Below are positions 12,677 through 25,078 of a stretch of 64,000 nucleotides of DNA, in pieces (position 1 is the stretch's first letter; the number at the start of each line of letters is the position of its first letter). The stretch is from Capsicum annuum (taxonomy: Eukaryota > Streptophyta > Magnoliopsida > Solanales > Solanaceae), in assembly GCF_002878395.1 (NCBI RefSeq), contig NW_025850849.1:19094-83093 (forward strand). Direction: 5' to 3'. The notes beneath the pieces were generated by a model. The model ran no database searches. It was given only the letters and a program-made list of their open reading frames with translations, and was not told the origin of the DNA. Made by a program: the position numbers and the translations under genes.

Positions 12677-14457
12677 ACAAGGTTCAAGTGTCCTAGGGTG
12701 TTTGTGAAGCTGTGTCTAGTAGAGTCTTACGAAATGGTACAAAGACGTCTGTACTTTTTTTGAGAGGCTATGAGGCATTTAATAAAAGTTTCCCCTCTTT
12801 CCTACTCTAGATCATGCAGTGAAGTTATTCTCTCAAAATCTCCTATCAATTCGTGTGTTACCCCAAAATTCTTCTTCTATGACTTATTCTTGAGATAACA
12901 TGATTAACAAGTTCTAGTCCCTCCCCAGATAATGCTCTCAGATTTGCTAGCAGAAGCTTCAGAAGTCACACAAAGAGATTGAAAGGAGCTCCCTAGTATG
13001 TCCCTAGTATGTTAAGTCCCTCAAGTTGAAAGTTATGTCCTCATTCTTATGAGTTGTTTAGTTGAGACAGAATTAGATATGTATTTAGATTCCTCATTAT
13101 TCCTTCAATACAGATAGTGCTCATAAGAAAAGATAGTATGAACCTAAACTGTTAAATGAAGTATGTATTTGAGGGGTATTATGGACTTCAGTGTTATGAT
13201 TTACGAATAGTAGAACCTTATTATAGGTTGAAGTATGGGTATAGAAAAGTAGTGCAAGAAGAGTGAGCATCATGATTGATAGAAAGTATAGGGATAAACT
13301 TATGCATATTATCGAGTCGTGTTAAGTTAATATGTCATTGTGTGTTAGTTTGGTGGAGTTAGAGAAGGAGTTATTATTTAAGGAGAATTATTGTTTGCTT
13401 GAAGTAGGAAAGGTGTTATTGATGATAGTTATTGCATTGGAAAAGTATGGATATTAATAAAGTGTTTGGTTGTTTAGTATAATTAATTTAGGCTTCCCTT
13501 CAGGTTGCGAAAAGGAGCTTAGCTGAAACTTATAGAGCTATGATAGTAATTTAGATGTATAGAAGAAGGATGTGTTAATGGATTATGATAAGATAGACCA
13601 TATGATTGTGATGGGTTATTGTTGTTATGAAGTTTTAGTGGACTAGTGTTTCTTGATGTTTTATTTTATAGCTTCCAAGTGAGAATTGTATGTGAGGTTG
13701 GGTTGTTGAAGTATGTTTAGCACTAGACATTAAGTTTGAACAGTTGATGGTCATCAAAGTAGATGTATTGACTTCTTGGTTAGTGATGCTAGTTGTATGG
13801 AAACGATCTAGTAGGATTGGACAGTATATGCAAGATTTTGAGTTCATTTGTTCATAATTAAGCATAATATTGTATGTATGATGAAGAAGTATGCCCAAGG
13901 TGATATGAGGTTACATTATTTTCTAAGGTTATTACGTATTGTGAGTGGCTAGTTTTAGTAGTACCATTGGGTTGCTAAGTGGAAGAGTTACAGGTAGATG
14001 ATGTTGAGCCTTTTTGGTATGATCTTGATTCTCGTGGTTTAGAAAAATAAGTTTAGAGATGTGGTAATAATAGGCTACGATGGAAGCAATATGGTTTATT
14101 AAAGGTTGAAGATATCTGTGTTAAGTGTTAGAATCTAAGTTTGAGTCTTTGAAGATTAAGCAAATATAAATAAGAGTTGAAGCTCTTAATGGTGTAAACT
14201 TAAGATGTGGTGATACTCCTGAAGATTCTAAGTTAGTAGGTGTCCAATGTATTATATGACGACTCGTGAGGGCTATAGAAAGATAGAGTTATACCTCTGA
14301 AGGAAGTATTAGAAATGGGATTTACACTTCCAGGTGTTGTCTTTTAGAGTAAGTTTATTATTGCGTGTATTGTTGTGTTCAAGACTCTAGAGTAAAGTGA
14401 TTGATGTTTAGACTAAAGTTTATTTAGTGGTTTATGGACTTAGAGTGATGTCTTAAA

Positions 14458-14473
14458 GATAAGGGGGAGATGA
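14458..14473 (+). other. Internal polypurine-tract-like site in B
   Basis: GATAAGGGGGAGATGA lies mid-way through the internal region, ~2 kb before the true 3' LTR. The same kind of site occurs in E (47877-47892) and, inverted, in F (41117-41132). A central polypurine tract is one possibility; a fossil 3' end is another. Confidence 0.45.
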
Positions 14474-16127
14474 TAGAATGATTAACCAAGTAAGACTTCC
14501 TAATTCTAGTAAGTGATGCCAGTGTAGTATAGAAATTCAGTAAGAGAAAATGATGCTTCACCCATTCTTATCTCAGTACAAAGTTTCGTACTTCAGTTAT
14601 CCCTATATTTACTCATGCCTCACGTGTTATTTCCCTGACCATAGCTCATATTCATGCATATAATAGAGAATTATGTACTCTCCCTATTCCTAGTATGAGG
14701 AGTTCCAGTCCGTTCAGCAGTCGAAATCACATTCCATAAGTTATGAACTCCAAAAAAAATAATAAAATTTTAGGTCATGCAGATCATGACTCATGTACTC
14801 ATGCTTTGTAATAAGTTCAGTTTTAGTACTCATGCAACACTTTTAACAATCAAGATAAATCTATATTTATATCATGTATGCCCTCAGATTAGATCTTTCT
14901 AATAAATCTATGTCGTGAATGCTCTATTCCTCAGAACGCGGTAGAGTGTCAAGCTATGCTTAGTATCCTTCATGTTTCAGACCCTGGCATTCCAACCTTT
15001 TAGTGACCTTCCCTAGGTCAAGAGAGTGATGATATTGTGTAGATAGGAGAGAGTGAATGTGTTATGTTGGAGAATAAAATGGTTGCATGCTTTTTTTATG
15101 TAAGTCTACAGGTGGAAAATATTGAGGTGAAGCTTTTGTGTATGACTTGGTTAGTTGAGAATATTTTATGTGTGTCTTCCTAAGAGTTGAATAGTGCATG
15201 AAAGTTGTTATTGATAGAGGTATTAGAGAATATGAGAATGATGCGTTTATGGGTGTTTGTTTAGAGGTGCATATGTGGTTATGAACATAGGCTTGAATGT
15301 TATGTTGGTATATAGGAGGATAGGTGTGTAGTGAATTAATGAATTTCTATTAAGAGGTTGAATTCAACTATTAAAGTGATAAGGATAATCATCCTAGAGT
15401 GAGTAGTTATGACAATACTTGAGGTATTGAATCCGTGGTTCAGACTAGTATTATGGTGTTATGTGCAGTACCTTGTGATTCCGATGTTAGGCTTGACTAT
15501 GATGAGATGATTTAGTTCAGTTTAGACTTTTGTAGACTGATTTATCAATGCCATGTGGGAATTATAAGTTGAATCAAGTGATTATGGTATTTAAGGGGAT
15601 AGTATAGTTAAGAGAGCATTTGAGAAAGTGTTGTTAAGCTTTAAAGTAAGAGGTTGCATCGCTTAAGGCCTAACAATTCCATCTTAGCTTATGATTTATG
15701 GATCTATGTTCCATGCTATAGAGTGGTAGCAATGTTGTAATCTCTCATTTAGAGGTCTTGTTTAGATCATGCCCGGAGTTCTTTACTCCCTACTATCATT
15801 AGAACTTCCTAAAAAGAGTGTTGAAGAAATACCCTGTTTGGTGTGAGAATTCAGTATGATTCAGTCCGTATAGCCAGCAATTCAGTAATAGTCGGACATA
15901 TAAATTTCTATAGCTTTCCATCTTTTGATTTAGTCTAGTCTTACTACCTAAAATTTCATGAGTATGGCCTTTTCAAGAGGTAGTTTATACGCATCCAGGT
16001 AAATTGCAAATTCAGCTCTGTATATGCATCAAGCATCAGTTTCAGATTAAAATATTAAGTCATGATTCAGTTTGTAAGTATCCTGTGTATCGTCTCAATA
16101 TTTTCCTAGTATTCCAACCAAATCAGA

Positions 16128-16440
16128 ATCATTCGGGGACGAACGATCCCAAGGGGAAGATATTGTAATACCCTGAGTTTTTATGTTCTAAACATCTCAT
16201 CTTTTTCTCATGAAATCAGATCCAGCCTAAAGTAATGGTTACTCGTAAGCTGACTCTCTCATTTCTATCTCAGCCATATAGCTATTTTTATGAGAATTCA
16301 TGCTTTCGCAGATCAATTCAGTAGCTTATTATGTTTATGATTCGGCTATTAAGTTTATTTCAATTGTGCATGATAGCTTATTGCCTTATATTCCTTAGTA
16401 TTTTCTAGTTTAATTAGCCATATTTGTGGACGAATGTTCT
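16128..16440 (+). other. Second, inner polypurine tract and LTR-start-like sequence in B
   Basis: At 16131-16164 an ATCATTC-type hairpin, CCCAAGGGGAAGATAT, runs into TGTAATACCC, exactly the layout of a polypurine tract against an LTR start. About 290 bases later the real tract and 3' LTR of B follow. The segment between looks like the first ~290 bases of a foreign LTR. Confidence 0.6.
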
Positions 16441-16441
16441 C

Positions 16442-16454
16442 AAGAGGGAGATAT
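16442..16454 (+). other. Polypurine tract of element B
   Basis: AAGAGGGAGATAT lies directly against the 3' LTR start TGTAACACCCC. Confidence 0.9.
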
Positions 16455-18936
16455 TGTAACACCCCATACTTTTCCTAGCTTAAAACTGTCCCTGGAATGT
16501 CAAAGATTTGCTTCAAAGATGAATGCCTTTTTATTTTATGCAGTATTTTTTAGATTTAGACTTTCTATTGTATGGGAAATTGAATAAGCTTTCCAACGAT
16601 ATAAGATTCACCTAAATCTGATAACTAAATAAGAAGTTATGGCTATTTTAAGTTCTAATCATAAGACACCGTCATTTAGGTTATTAGCGCATCACGGAGA
16701 AGGTTTAAATGGCGTTTTCAATTTCCAGTGGCCCTCCGCGATATTGGCGTGTCGTGGAGAGGGACAAATACCCAATTGTCCAATTCCAGTGAGGGTTCGC
16801 GATATTGGTGCATCGCGCCAAGTTTCTAGGTCTCATCTGATGTGGCAACGCGATACCACCGCATCGCACCACCATGCATATTCCTAGTTGGCATTTTCCA
16901 GTGGCTTGGCGCGATAGTGTCGCGTCACGTCAAGGCCAAAAGTCGGGATTTTGGTTGTTTTTCCAGTTCCTTTCATGAGTTTAAGAAGGGCATTTTGGTA
17001 GATCTCCCAGCCCCTAATATATCCTAAACAATGAATTAAACATCTCGAAAGCACTTTACATCCACTTTTCATCAAATCTCTCTCAAGCAAAACCCTAGTT
17101 CATCAAACTTCCTCCCTAAGAAATCCAAATTTCTCCATTTATTCTCAAAGGCAATTCAAGATTGAGAATCCCCAATTCAAGAACTTTAAGAATTCATCTC
17201 CAAAGCATCAAAAGAAACCCTAGATTCAAGTTTTAGCATCTAGTTCATCAATTGAGGTATGTGGGGTTATGAACAACGATACTTCTTTTATCCTTGTGTC
17301 CAAAACTTGTTTTAATTACAAAAGGTATTTGATTTTATGTGATTTTCCATGAAATTGAAGTTAGGTTTTATACCCATTATTGTTGTTTACAAACTTATGA
17401 GATCTCCATTGATTTTGAAGTCGAATTACATGACTATATTCATATTTCTATGCATTGTGCAGTAATTTGCAGATTTTATGTTGAATTATAAATATTTACG
17501 TTATCAAGCATGAATTTTTGAGATGTTTTTAACATGAGATTGTTGCATGGGTCATTTAGCCCTAATTAAAGATTCCTATTTTAAGATTGTTGTGCTATAA
17601 GAACCCTATGATTAGATTCCTTTTTGATTATTGATAAAGATTTGACCTTTTGGTCTCAGAATAGATATGAAATCCACTTTACAGATTTAACTTTATAGAA
17701 TTACAGTTGGTTTTCATTATAAACCATTAGACTGTTTTAAAAGTGGATTTTCATCAGAATGTGCATATAAATATTATTTTGGGAGTAGTATTTAGCACCG
17801 AGATGGGTATGTTACTATGGTTTCATACCTCAAAACTACGTGCCAACATAGGATGTAGATTATTCCCACTTCTACATGGATGAAAATATATGATCACTCA
17901 GATAGGTTATACTCCCTGGCAAGAGTATGACTCCTCTCCCCTATGTGAGGATGTTCCTCCTTAGGGGGACAAAGACATTAGACTCCATGAATGCTCACAT
18001 GGTTTATGTCGGTTAGAAGAATCTCCTTTCAGATAAAGTGTTTTCCTTAAAGTGTTAAAGCTTTCAGACTACAAATTTTAGAACAAAAAGAATAACAGAA
18101 AATCTTTTAGAAAACTAAGTGTAAAGGCTCACAGTTTTACTTAGATTATGCTTTACAGAAAGACAATAGTTATAAATTTTAGCTTTCAGATTTCAGATTT
18201 AGAAGTGAGCTCTTTTTACACTTAGACAGTATGATCTACAAACAGAACATTAGCACAACTTTTAGAACTAAATGATATGACTCACTAGTTTTATAAAGTG
18301 TGCTTTGGTATTCATGATTTCAGATTTTAGTATATCAGATATTCTAGCTTATGTGAGTCATTTATATTTCACATGCATTGTTTTATAATTGATGATTATG
18401 AGATGATGTTTTACTTATGAATTTCACCCCCATATACTCAGTACATCCTCAAAGTACTGATCCACATATACGTCTATGTGTTACATTATCTCATAATGTA
18501 GGTACAAGTTGTAGTATGTGCAGACAAAATCAGACAGTTGAAGATTTCAGCGAGCAGATGATGAGTCCTCCTATTTCAGGGACTTTAGTTAGATGTTATT
18601 TATGTACTTTAATTTCTTGTTCATATGTATTGATTAGTGATAGTTGGAGTCGCGTCCCAACTATTTATTGTCAGTATAGTAGAGGCTTCACAGATGTTAG
18701 TTAGAGTCAGTTATGTAATTTTAGACCATCTTTTTAGATTTTACCAGAATGTATAAGTGTACCAGTATTATATTTTCACAGTTTTCATCATTGTTATATT
18801 TCCTCACAGTAAATTCAGTTATTCCATATGTATTTAATCAGTTGCTTAACAGTAGGCCAGTTCATGGATTAGCTTGGGATCACTTGTGGTCCTAAGCACT
18901 GTGTGACATCTCGGGATAAATTTTTGAGGTATTACA
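16455..18936 (+). repeat. Element B 3' LTR
   Basis: LTR of 2482 bp, colinear with 10163-12660, starting TGTAACACCCC and ending GAGGTATTACA. The GC-rich repeat run is at 16660-16930. Confidence 0.92.
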
Positions 18937-18941
18937 TGAGC
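18937..18941. repeat. Target site duplication of element B, right copy (TGAGC)
   Basis: Pairs with TGGGC at 10158-10162, one mismatch. Confidence 0.8.
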
Positions 18942-20007
18942 ATAATTCAACTTAATCGAGAAAAAATTCACAATTTAAAACATAAAAAGGGATTCTTGAA
19001 CTCCATGGTGAAAAGGGTCCATGGATGAACATCACACATACCTCACTAGATGAATTCTTGAAGATTCCATAAGGATTTCTAGAACTTGAAGCTTGAATTT
19101 TTTAGTTTCTTGAAAAAGGGCTTGAATCTTGTTCTTTGGAGATGATCTTGAGAGCAAACCCTAATATTGTTGTTGAGAGTAGATGAGGAGTTTATGTTGT
19201 TTAAATAGAGGGAAATAGGGGCAAAGTAATGCCCTTTGGGGGTTAAATATCGTTCTTTGCGAGTTATAAGAGGGTAAAAGACTAAAAATCCCTTAAACTA
19301 AACTTTACAAATAGTTCTCGGCAGTCCTTGAGGGTTTACCATATGACTCGTATGGTATGGATACAAGTTAGACTTGGTAACCCGTATGCTGGCCAGTGTG
19401 TGGCACAACTTGATAGTGCTTCAGTATTTCATCCATAACTTTTTACCCCGATGTCGGATTAAGGCAAATTTGGTATCATTAGAAAGTTAATTTAATTAAC
19501 TATCTGTTGTTGGGTATTGAGCTAAAAAAATTCTTAGTAAAATAAAATTTATAATCATTTGAAGATGACTATAGTTGTGTACATCCCAAGAATTTAATTG
19601 CTATGGGAGGTTTTGACTTGTTCATGAGCTAGGAGCTATTTGAGGACTTAAAATATATCCAAGAAACTTATAAATCTATCAAAACATAAGGATTGATTCT
19701 TGTATTGTCTACTAGTCAGGGTATGGGTCACATCTTATGATTTGTACCTTCCCATACAATAAGTATCCATGACTCATATCTTGGACAGAACCTCAAGGAG
19801 TCTACACTGATGTCCTTACGACTTGGGTTCATATGAATCGTACCCCTATATTACGATTCTTAGGGGTCAAGTCATTCCCGAAACAATATGCCAACTCAAA
19901 CACACTGTCTTGGATACGACTACCACATACAACTCATAAGAGTCTTTACGACTTTAAAGAATGAGTCGTAAGCGGTCTAGAAACCAAGAGAAATATGGGG
20001 TATTATA
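18942..20007 (-). repeat. Element A 5' LTR, second segment
   Basis: Resumes the LTR at ATAATTCAACTTAATC and is colinear with 2780-3843. It ends GGGTATTATA, so the terminal TGT on the minus strand has become TAT. The shared module is at 19430-19490. Confidence 0.9.
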
Positions 20008-20012
20008 GATTT
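20008..20012. repeat. Target site duplication of element A, right copy (GATTT)
   Basis: Identical to 1257-1261. Confidence 0.85.
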
Positions 20013-20559
20013 CTTCTCAATAAAGGATTTGGGTTGATTCCTTTATTGAGGGAGTTTTTACCTTATGGTATGTCCATATTAGATATGTCCATACTCGGTA
20101 TGATTTTCCTTTCTCACAGCCATACATGTCCATATCAGATATGTCCATGTAGAGGGTGTGATTTTATTTCCTTTGGCCTTGCCGTGAAGTGTGTTCAATC
20201 ATTCTTTGATTGCCTTTTCCATTGAAATATTTAGTTGACATGGTTCTTGTTGCCTTGTCCAACGAGATCCTCAATTAATGTGGTTCCATATTTAGCATTG
20301 TCTTCTTTGAAAGGATATTCCTTACCTTTGTGAGAAATATCCTTCCATTATTAGATATCTTCAGTATCTTTTGTGTGAGATATCCTCCCATCATTAGAGA
20401 TCTTCAATATCCTGCAAATGTCCACTCATTTGTTTGTCATTATTAAAACTAAATCATAAATTTAGGAGGCTTACATCATCTACTTTTACATTGCCTATTT
20501 ACAACAAATATTTTGAACTTTTGTCTGTCTATTTTCAGTCTACAGTAGGTCACCCCACA
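20013..20559. repeat. Spacer with short degenerate tandem repeats
   Basis: Two ~55-base units share ATGTCCATATTAGATATGTC-like text (20066-20110 and 20121-20168). Two ~42-base units share GAGATATCCTCCCATCATTA-like text (20331-20420). No gene is recognised; a 76-codon open frame near the start lacks any family signature. Confidence 0.45.
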
Positions 20560-20890
20560 TAGTACTAAGGATGCTTTCACGAGATGGTCTTGTTGGAGAA
20601 CTTAAAAATCCATCAAGAAGATTTGGAGAATTCTTGCAGCGATGATTTTTTGGTATGTTTAGAACAGAAGGAATCGCAGATGTTTTGATGGGATTTCAAT
20701 TCCAACCTTGAAACTTATACAATATCAAGTTCATTTGTTCAGTTGGTACTATAATGCATCTGTAAATAGTATGTGTAGTTTTTTGTGACTATGTAAGCTC
20801 GTTGGTTTTAGTTTAGACTTTATTGTAATAGAGCTAATCAAATTTTGTACCTTTTTGCTCACATAGTATCTTTCTGCTGCTTTACAATGA
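20560..20890 (+). pseudogene. LINE (L1-type) ORF2 C-terminus and 3' UTR remnant
   Basis: The plus strand gives text typical of the C-terminal region of plant L1 elements: KKIWRILAAMIFWYV, a stop, then NRRNRRCFDGISIPTLKLI, matching the W-x-R-N-R-R-C-F pattern of that region. It is followed by a T-rich tail with the GACTATGTAAGCTCGTTGG pattern of plant L1 3' UTRs. The 5' part is missing, as is usual for truncated LINE copies. No terminal poly(A) is evident. It is a separate copy from the LINE piece at 26585, since the order of domains is reversed. Confidence 0.65.
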
Positions 20891-21423
20891 TAACTCTTTA
20901 CTTTAGCAAAAAATATCTAGGTCTCTAAAAATTATTCTTAAATCATTCCATATTTACTTCCGAATTGTAGTAAGATAAAGTTCAACCTCAAAAAAACATG
21001 AATTATCAAATAATACTGAAGAATTTAAATTTTTACTTCAGTTGCAAATTGCAAAGAATAAAGAAAAAATGCTCAAGAAATGTACACCCTATGAGGGCAA
21101 ACATTCCCTTGATTCATGCAAGTATTAAGATCACCAAAGGCCTTATGATTCTTGAATAGCATTAATATTGTGAAAGATAGGAAAGTTATGAACTGGATCT
21201 AGCACAACATCAACTTCTTTTACCCTGCAAACATTATTAACAAATATAGATGCAACTTTGAGCAAAGATTAATGTCTGAAGTAGTGATAATTAAAGGGAA
21301 TTAGACATACATATTCTTTAGATGTTGCTTATTACCCGTTAGATAACTTTTTGAAGTGTGAACTGATGAGCTATGGATACTAAACTCCACTCCAAAATTC
21401 CCTTGATGAAATTGACTACATTA
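20891..21423. other. Unassigned spacer
   Basis: AT-rich sequence between the LINE tail and element C. I see no coding, RNA or repeat signature. Confidence 0.4.
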
Positions 21424-21778
21424 TCATACCTAAATGAAGGTACCGAGGATAGAAAGTACAGAAATAGAAGTAGAGTAGATGAGAAGAATAGAGGAGATTA
21501 AAAGAAGAGGAAAATAGGAGAGAAATTGAGGAAATTGTATTGAAGATAAAACATTTAGTATATCCCTACAATGCTTACAATTGCTTACTAATACTACTCA
21601 ACTCAGAAATCAATAAGATAAAAGGCAATTGAAATAACATGAACAATAAAATGCTAACTAACTTTTAGGCCAACACCAAGAGTCATGCTCAGTGTGTAAT
21701 CAATCCACATGGCAGTGAGTTGGCTCCCAAGTCTAGGTGGATGATTATATGGAACAAATGATCTATATAATGGTATCA
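21424..21778 (-). repeat. Element C 3' LTR
   Basis: The stretch 21572-21778 aligns with the other LTR over 207 bases. A further ~148 bases to the left, starting TCATACC (like the expected TGATACC), have the purine-rich text usual in such LTRs but no partner in the right copy, which seems to carry a deletion. Confidence 0.7.
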
Positions 21779-21791
21779 AGTACCCCCTGTG
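21779..21791 (-). other. Polypurine tract of element C
   Basis: On the minus strand CACAGGGGGTACT abuts the LTR start TGATACC. Confidence 0.75.
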
Positions 21792-21849
21792 AAGTAACAC
21801 CCTTGTCCTCAAGGGCGACAGTAGGAAAACGAGTTTGTAGAGTAGAGGC

Positions 21850-23160
21850 TAATTCTAAGTGGCATAAGAATCATCCAGGACAGACCATTTAATCAACCAT
21901 TGTGCAACAACTTTGTTACCCCTTTTGATCATGCGTTGTCCAAAATATATTCAGGTTCAGGACAGTATGGATTCAACAAATCAAGAACAAAAGGATGAAA
22001 TATATTAGAAGGAATTCCATGACAAATTTTGAGCTGGGAAATGTAAAAAGTAGAGTGGATCAGAACTTCAGGTGAGAGAAAAAGTTTGTACACTATCGGT
22101 CCAACCTTCTTAACCATAGGATAAGGGCCAAAATATCTAAAAGTCATCTTATGGAAGGGAAAAATAGATAAGGATGATTGTCTATAGGGTTGTAGTTTGA
22201 CAAACACCCAGTCATCAACATTGATATCCCTATCAAACCTGTGAGCATTTACTTGAGCTCTTATTCTCTACTAAGATCAGTGTTGATGGAATTGGGCAAG
22301 TTGCAGTTTGAATTCTCTGAGTAACATCATGTCTTTAATAACATTAAAATCAACATCTATTGGTAGATAAGAGAGGTGTAGGAATAGAGGGTATCCATAT
22401 GATAGATAAAAAAGGGTGGTATGAATGGCTGAATAGGGGCTAGAATTGTACCACCACTCAGCTAATGACAAGTAGGATACCCAATCAGCAGGTGAATCAG
22501 GGCAAAAAGATCATAGGTATATTTCAAGGCATCTATTCGGCACTTCAGATTAGATGGTAGGCAGTGGAAGTTTGCAGGGATACACACGGAGTAGTCAAGA
22601 AAGCCTTCCAAAAGGTAATAATAAAGATAGGATCTCTGTCACTAGTGATGGTAGTGGGAAAACCATGTAATTTGAAAATATTATCCAAAAAGAGAGTAAC
22701 AAGAGATTTGGCAGTAGCCAGATTTAGTGAGTCTAGAAACTATTACCTAAATAACTATTTTACCTTTATATTTTGGTAGCCCTTCAATAAAATCCTTACA
22801 AATATCAGTCCAAGGGAGAGTAGGAATGGACAAAGGTTGAATAAAACCATGAGAGGCTGAGGTTTCATACTTGTTTCTCTGATAAATTACATATTTTTGT
22901 ACAAAAGAAGTTGTGTTTGATCTAATATCCTTCTAACAAAAATATGTCAACACCTTTCCAGTAGTTGTATCAAAGATAGAGTGTCCTCTAGTAGGTGTGG
23001 AATGCCATAATTTCAAGATTTTCTCCCTGAGCGCAACATTATTTCCAATGGCCAATTTTTCCTTGCTCTTTAACTGATCATCAATCTAGGTGTAATACTT
23101 CTGAGGTTTGATAGGTAAAGTTTGGATGAGAGCTTGCAATTCAAGATCAACATTTCAACT
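21850..23160 (-). pseudogene. Element C integrase remnant
   Basis: C-terminal piece 22207-21929 begins FVKLQPYRQSS and includes the FRYFGPYPMVKKVGPIVYKL and FYISQLK motifs. Piece 22471-22277 (SLAEWWYNSSPYSAI) is the end of the core. Core motif 1 is visible near 22800 (PWTDICKDFIEGLP, catalytic Asp present). In the zinc finger the two Cys are both Tyr (QKYVIYQRNKY, codons 22882-22893), a change G-to-A transitions would explain. Stops and frameshifts separate the pieces. Confidence 0.8.
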
Positions 23161-23219
23161 ATCCTTGATCTCCATCCATAAGTCCACCTGAATAGATGAT
23201 ACTAAGAGTGACATGAGTT

Positions 23220-23690
23220 CTGGACCTTGAATTCTGGATAAAGCATCAGCAACAACATTATCCTTACCCTTTTTATATTGAATTTCAAAATCAAAAGGTA
23301 GTTGTTTGTCTAACCATCAAATCTAAGAATCTGTGTAAAGTTTTTGTTCCAACAAATATTTCAAGGCCTTTTGATCTGTCTTGACAATAAAATATTGGCC
23401 AAGTAGATAGTGGGACCATTTAGTTACAACAAACACCAATACCAAAAGCTATTTTTCATACACAGATAATGCAATATGAGATGCAGATAAACCCTTGCTA
23501 ATAAAAGCAATGGGATGATTAAGTTGCAAAAGTACAACACCAATACGAGTGCCACATGCATCAGTTTTAATAACAAATGGAATAGTATAGTTAGGCAATG
23601 CAAGTACAGGAGCAGAGGTCAAGGCTAGCTTTAGGTTAGTAAAATCTTAAGTAGCTTCATCAGTCCATTGAAAATTATCCTTCTTAAGTA
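23220..23690 (-). pseudogene. Element C RNase H remnant
   Basis: The minus strand reads TDACGTRIGVVLLQLNHPIA, then [20 protein letters not shown], then [19 protein letters not shown] near 23285-23230. This is the RNase H and tether of a gypsy polyprotein, mostly in one frame but with isolated stops. Confidence 0.8.
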
Positions 23691-24560
23691 GGTCATTGAG
23701 TGGCTTACTGATGAAGCCATACCTTTTGATGAACTTTATGTAACACCCTGCCATACCTAAGAACCCTTTAAGTTGTTTAAGTTAACTGAGAACAGGCCAA
23801 GATTTCACAGCTTATATCTTTCTTGGGTCTGTAGAAACACCTTCTCCTGATATAGAATGACCCAAGTACTTTACCATAGGCAATCCAAGCACACACTTTG
23901 ACTATTTTTCCAAAAGCTGATGCCTGGCTATAATATCAAAAATAATTTTAAGAGAGTAAGGTGAGCTTGAAAGGATTCACTGTAAATTAGAATATCATCA
24001 TAAAACACCAATAAAAATTTTCTCCAGACCTGCTGAAAAATATGGTTCATAAGATATTGAAATGTAGAAGGAGCATTAGTTACGCCAAAAGGCATGACTA
24101 AAAACTCATAGTGGCCTATATGAGTTTTAAATGTTGTTTTTGGCACATCATCTATCACCATTCTAATTTGATGATAGCTAGACCTCAAATCTACCTTAGA
24201 AAATACCTTAGCACCTACCAACTCATCCAAGAGATTATCAATAATGGGATTAGGAAGCTTATCTTTAACAGTTCATTGATTAAGTTTTCTATAATCTACA
24301 TACAACCTCCATGATCCATCCTTCTTTCCCACCACCACCATAGTAGAAGAGAAGGGGATATTGTTGTATTGTATGATACCATGATTCAATATATCCTTAA
24401 CTAACCCTTATATAATGGTAGTCTTTATAGATGAATATCTATAAGGTTTGATGTTAATAGGTTTAGGCCAAGTTGCAAGGGAATTTTATGGTCAAAAGGG
24501 CCTTTCTGAGGTGGTAAAGCTAACGGTTTAGGAAAAAGAGATTTATAGGAGTTCAATAAC
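23691..24560 (-). pseudogene. Element C reverse transcriptase remnant
   Basis: Piece 24230-23928 contains the RT core: [28 protein letters not shown] and the catalytic [10 protein letters not shown] with both Asp (codons 23994-23999). The catalytic centre is therefore intact, but the frame is interrupted on both sides. Confidence 0.85.
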
Positions 24561-25078
24561 AATGTGATTTCAGGTGGGATGTCTTCTTCTTTTGATAAGT
24601 GCTATGAATAGATATAACCCTCCACTCTACTATCATAAGGTGACTGTAGGACCTGTAACATGAAAAACTCAACTTCATCCCCTGCAAGATTGTTCACAGC
24701 CTTGGAAATAGCTAGCCTACACTTTTTATGTACTCCCTTTAACATATGTTGTTTACCCTGGTGATTAAAGGACATAGTAAGCTCATTAAAATCCATAGTT
24801 ACTGGACCTAGTATTTTCATCCATAAAGCTCCCAGAACAATGTCATATCTTCATATAGAAAATACTATAAGATCATAAGTATAGGTAGTACCCTACAATA
24901 TCTACTCAAAATTCTTGACTGCTCCAGTAGTGGCTTCCCTAGCATTGTTACCAAGACTAACATAGCTTATAGGAGTGGTAGTAGCTGTGTATCCCAATTT
25001 CTTTACTAATTCAACATCTATAAAGTTGTGAGTACTTTCCCCATCTAATAGGATCTGTACAGGCCTCTTACCATTATG
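24561..25078 (-). pseudogene. Element C aspartic protease remnant and protease/RT linker
   Basis: Piece 24820-24602 is the linker (ILGPVTMDFNELTMSF). Further right the minus strand reads QILLDGESTHNFIDVELVKK, the protease active site. The expected Asp-Ser-Gly is Asp-Gly-Glu (codons 25037-25045), so the conserved glycine of the triplet is lost. Confidence 0.7.

Larger units (their letters stand above)
12677..16454 (+). other. Element B internal region without gag or pol
   Basis: About 3.8 kb. It starts with the leader shared by several elements here (GTGTCTAGTAGAGTCTTACG at 12713-12732). After that there is no capsid, zinc-knuckle, protease, RT or integrase motif on either strand; open frames are below 90 codons and stop-rich. 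Two unusual polypurine-tract-like sites lie inside it (14458 and ~16155), described separately. What the conserved length holds is unknown: packaging or structural RNA signals are plausible. Confidence 0.75.
10163..18936 (+). mobile_element. Element B: LARD-like non-autonomous LTR retrotransposon nested in A
   Basis: A full LTR element of 8774 bp in the plus direction: 5' LTR, perfect 12-base primer site, a 3.8 kb internal region, polypurine tract, 3' LTR. The LTRs (2498 and 2482 bp) start TGTAACACCC and end ATTACA, and a 5-bp duplication flanks the element. The internal region shows no gag, protease, RT, RNase H or integrase motif on either strand, so I call it a large non-autonomous derivative. 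It is younger than A because it splits A's 5' LTR. Confidence 0.9.
1262..20007 (-). mobile_element. Element A: Ty3/gypsy retrotransposon (Tekay/Del-like), interrupted by B
   Basis: Complete but dead LTR retrotransposon on the minus strand. Reading right to left it has a 5' LTR (20007 to 8650, split by element B), a tRNA-iMet-type primer site, gag, protease, reverse transcriptase, RNase H, integrase with a chromodomain remnant, a polypurine tract and a 3' LTR (3843 to 1262). The LTRs are about 2.58 kb each once B is removed and are colinear. The gag-pol region is only ~4.8 kb and full of stops and frameshifts. Gene order and the chromodomain place it with chromoviruses; Tekay/Del is inferred from the style of gag and the integrase C-terminus. 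Without B it would be about 10 kb. Confidence 0.9.
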
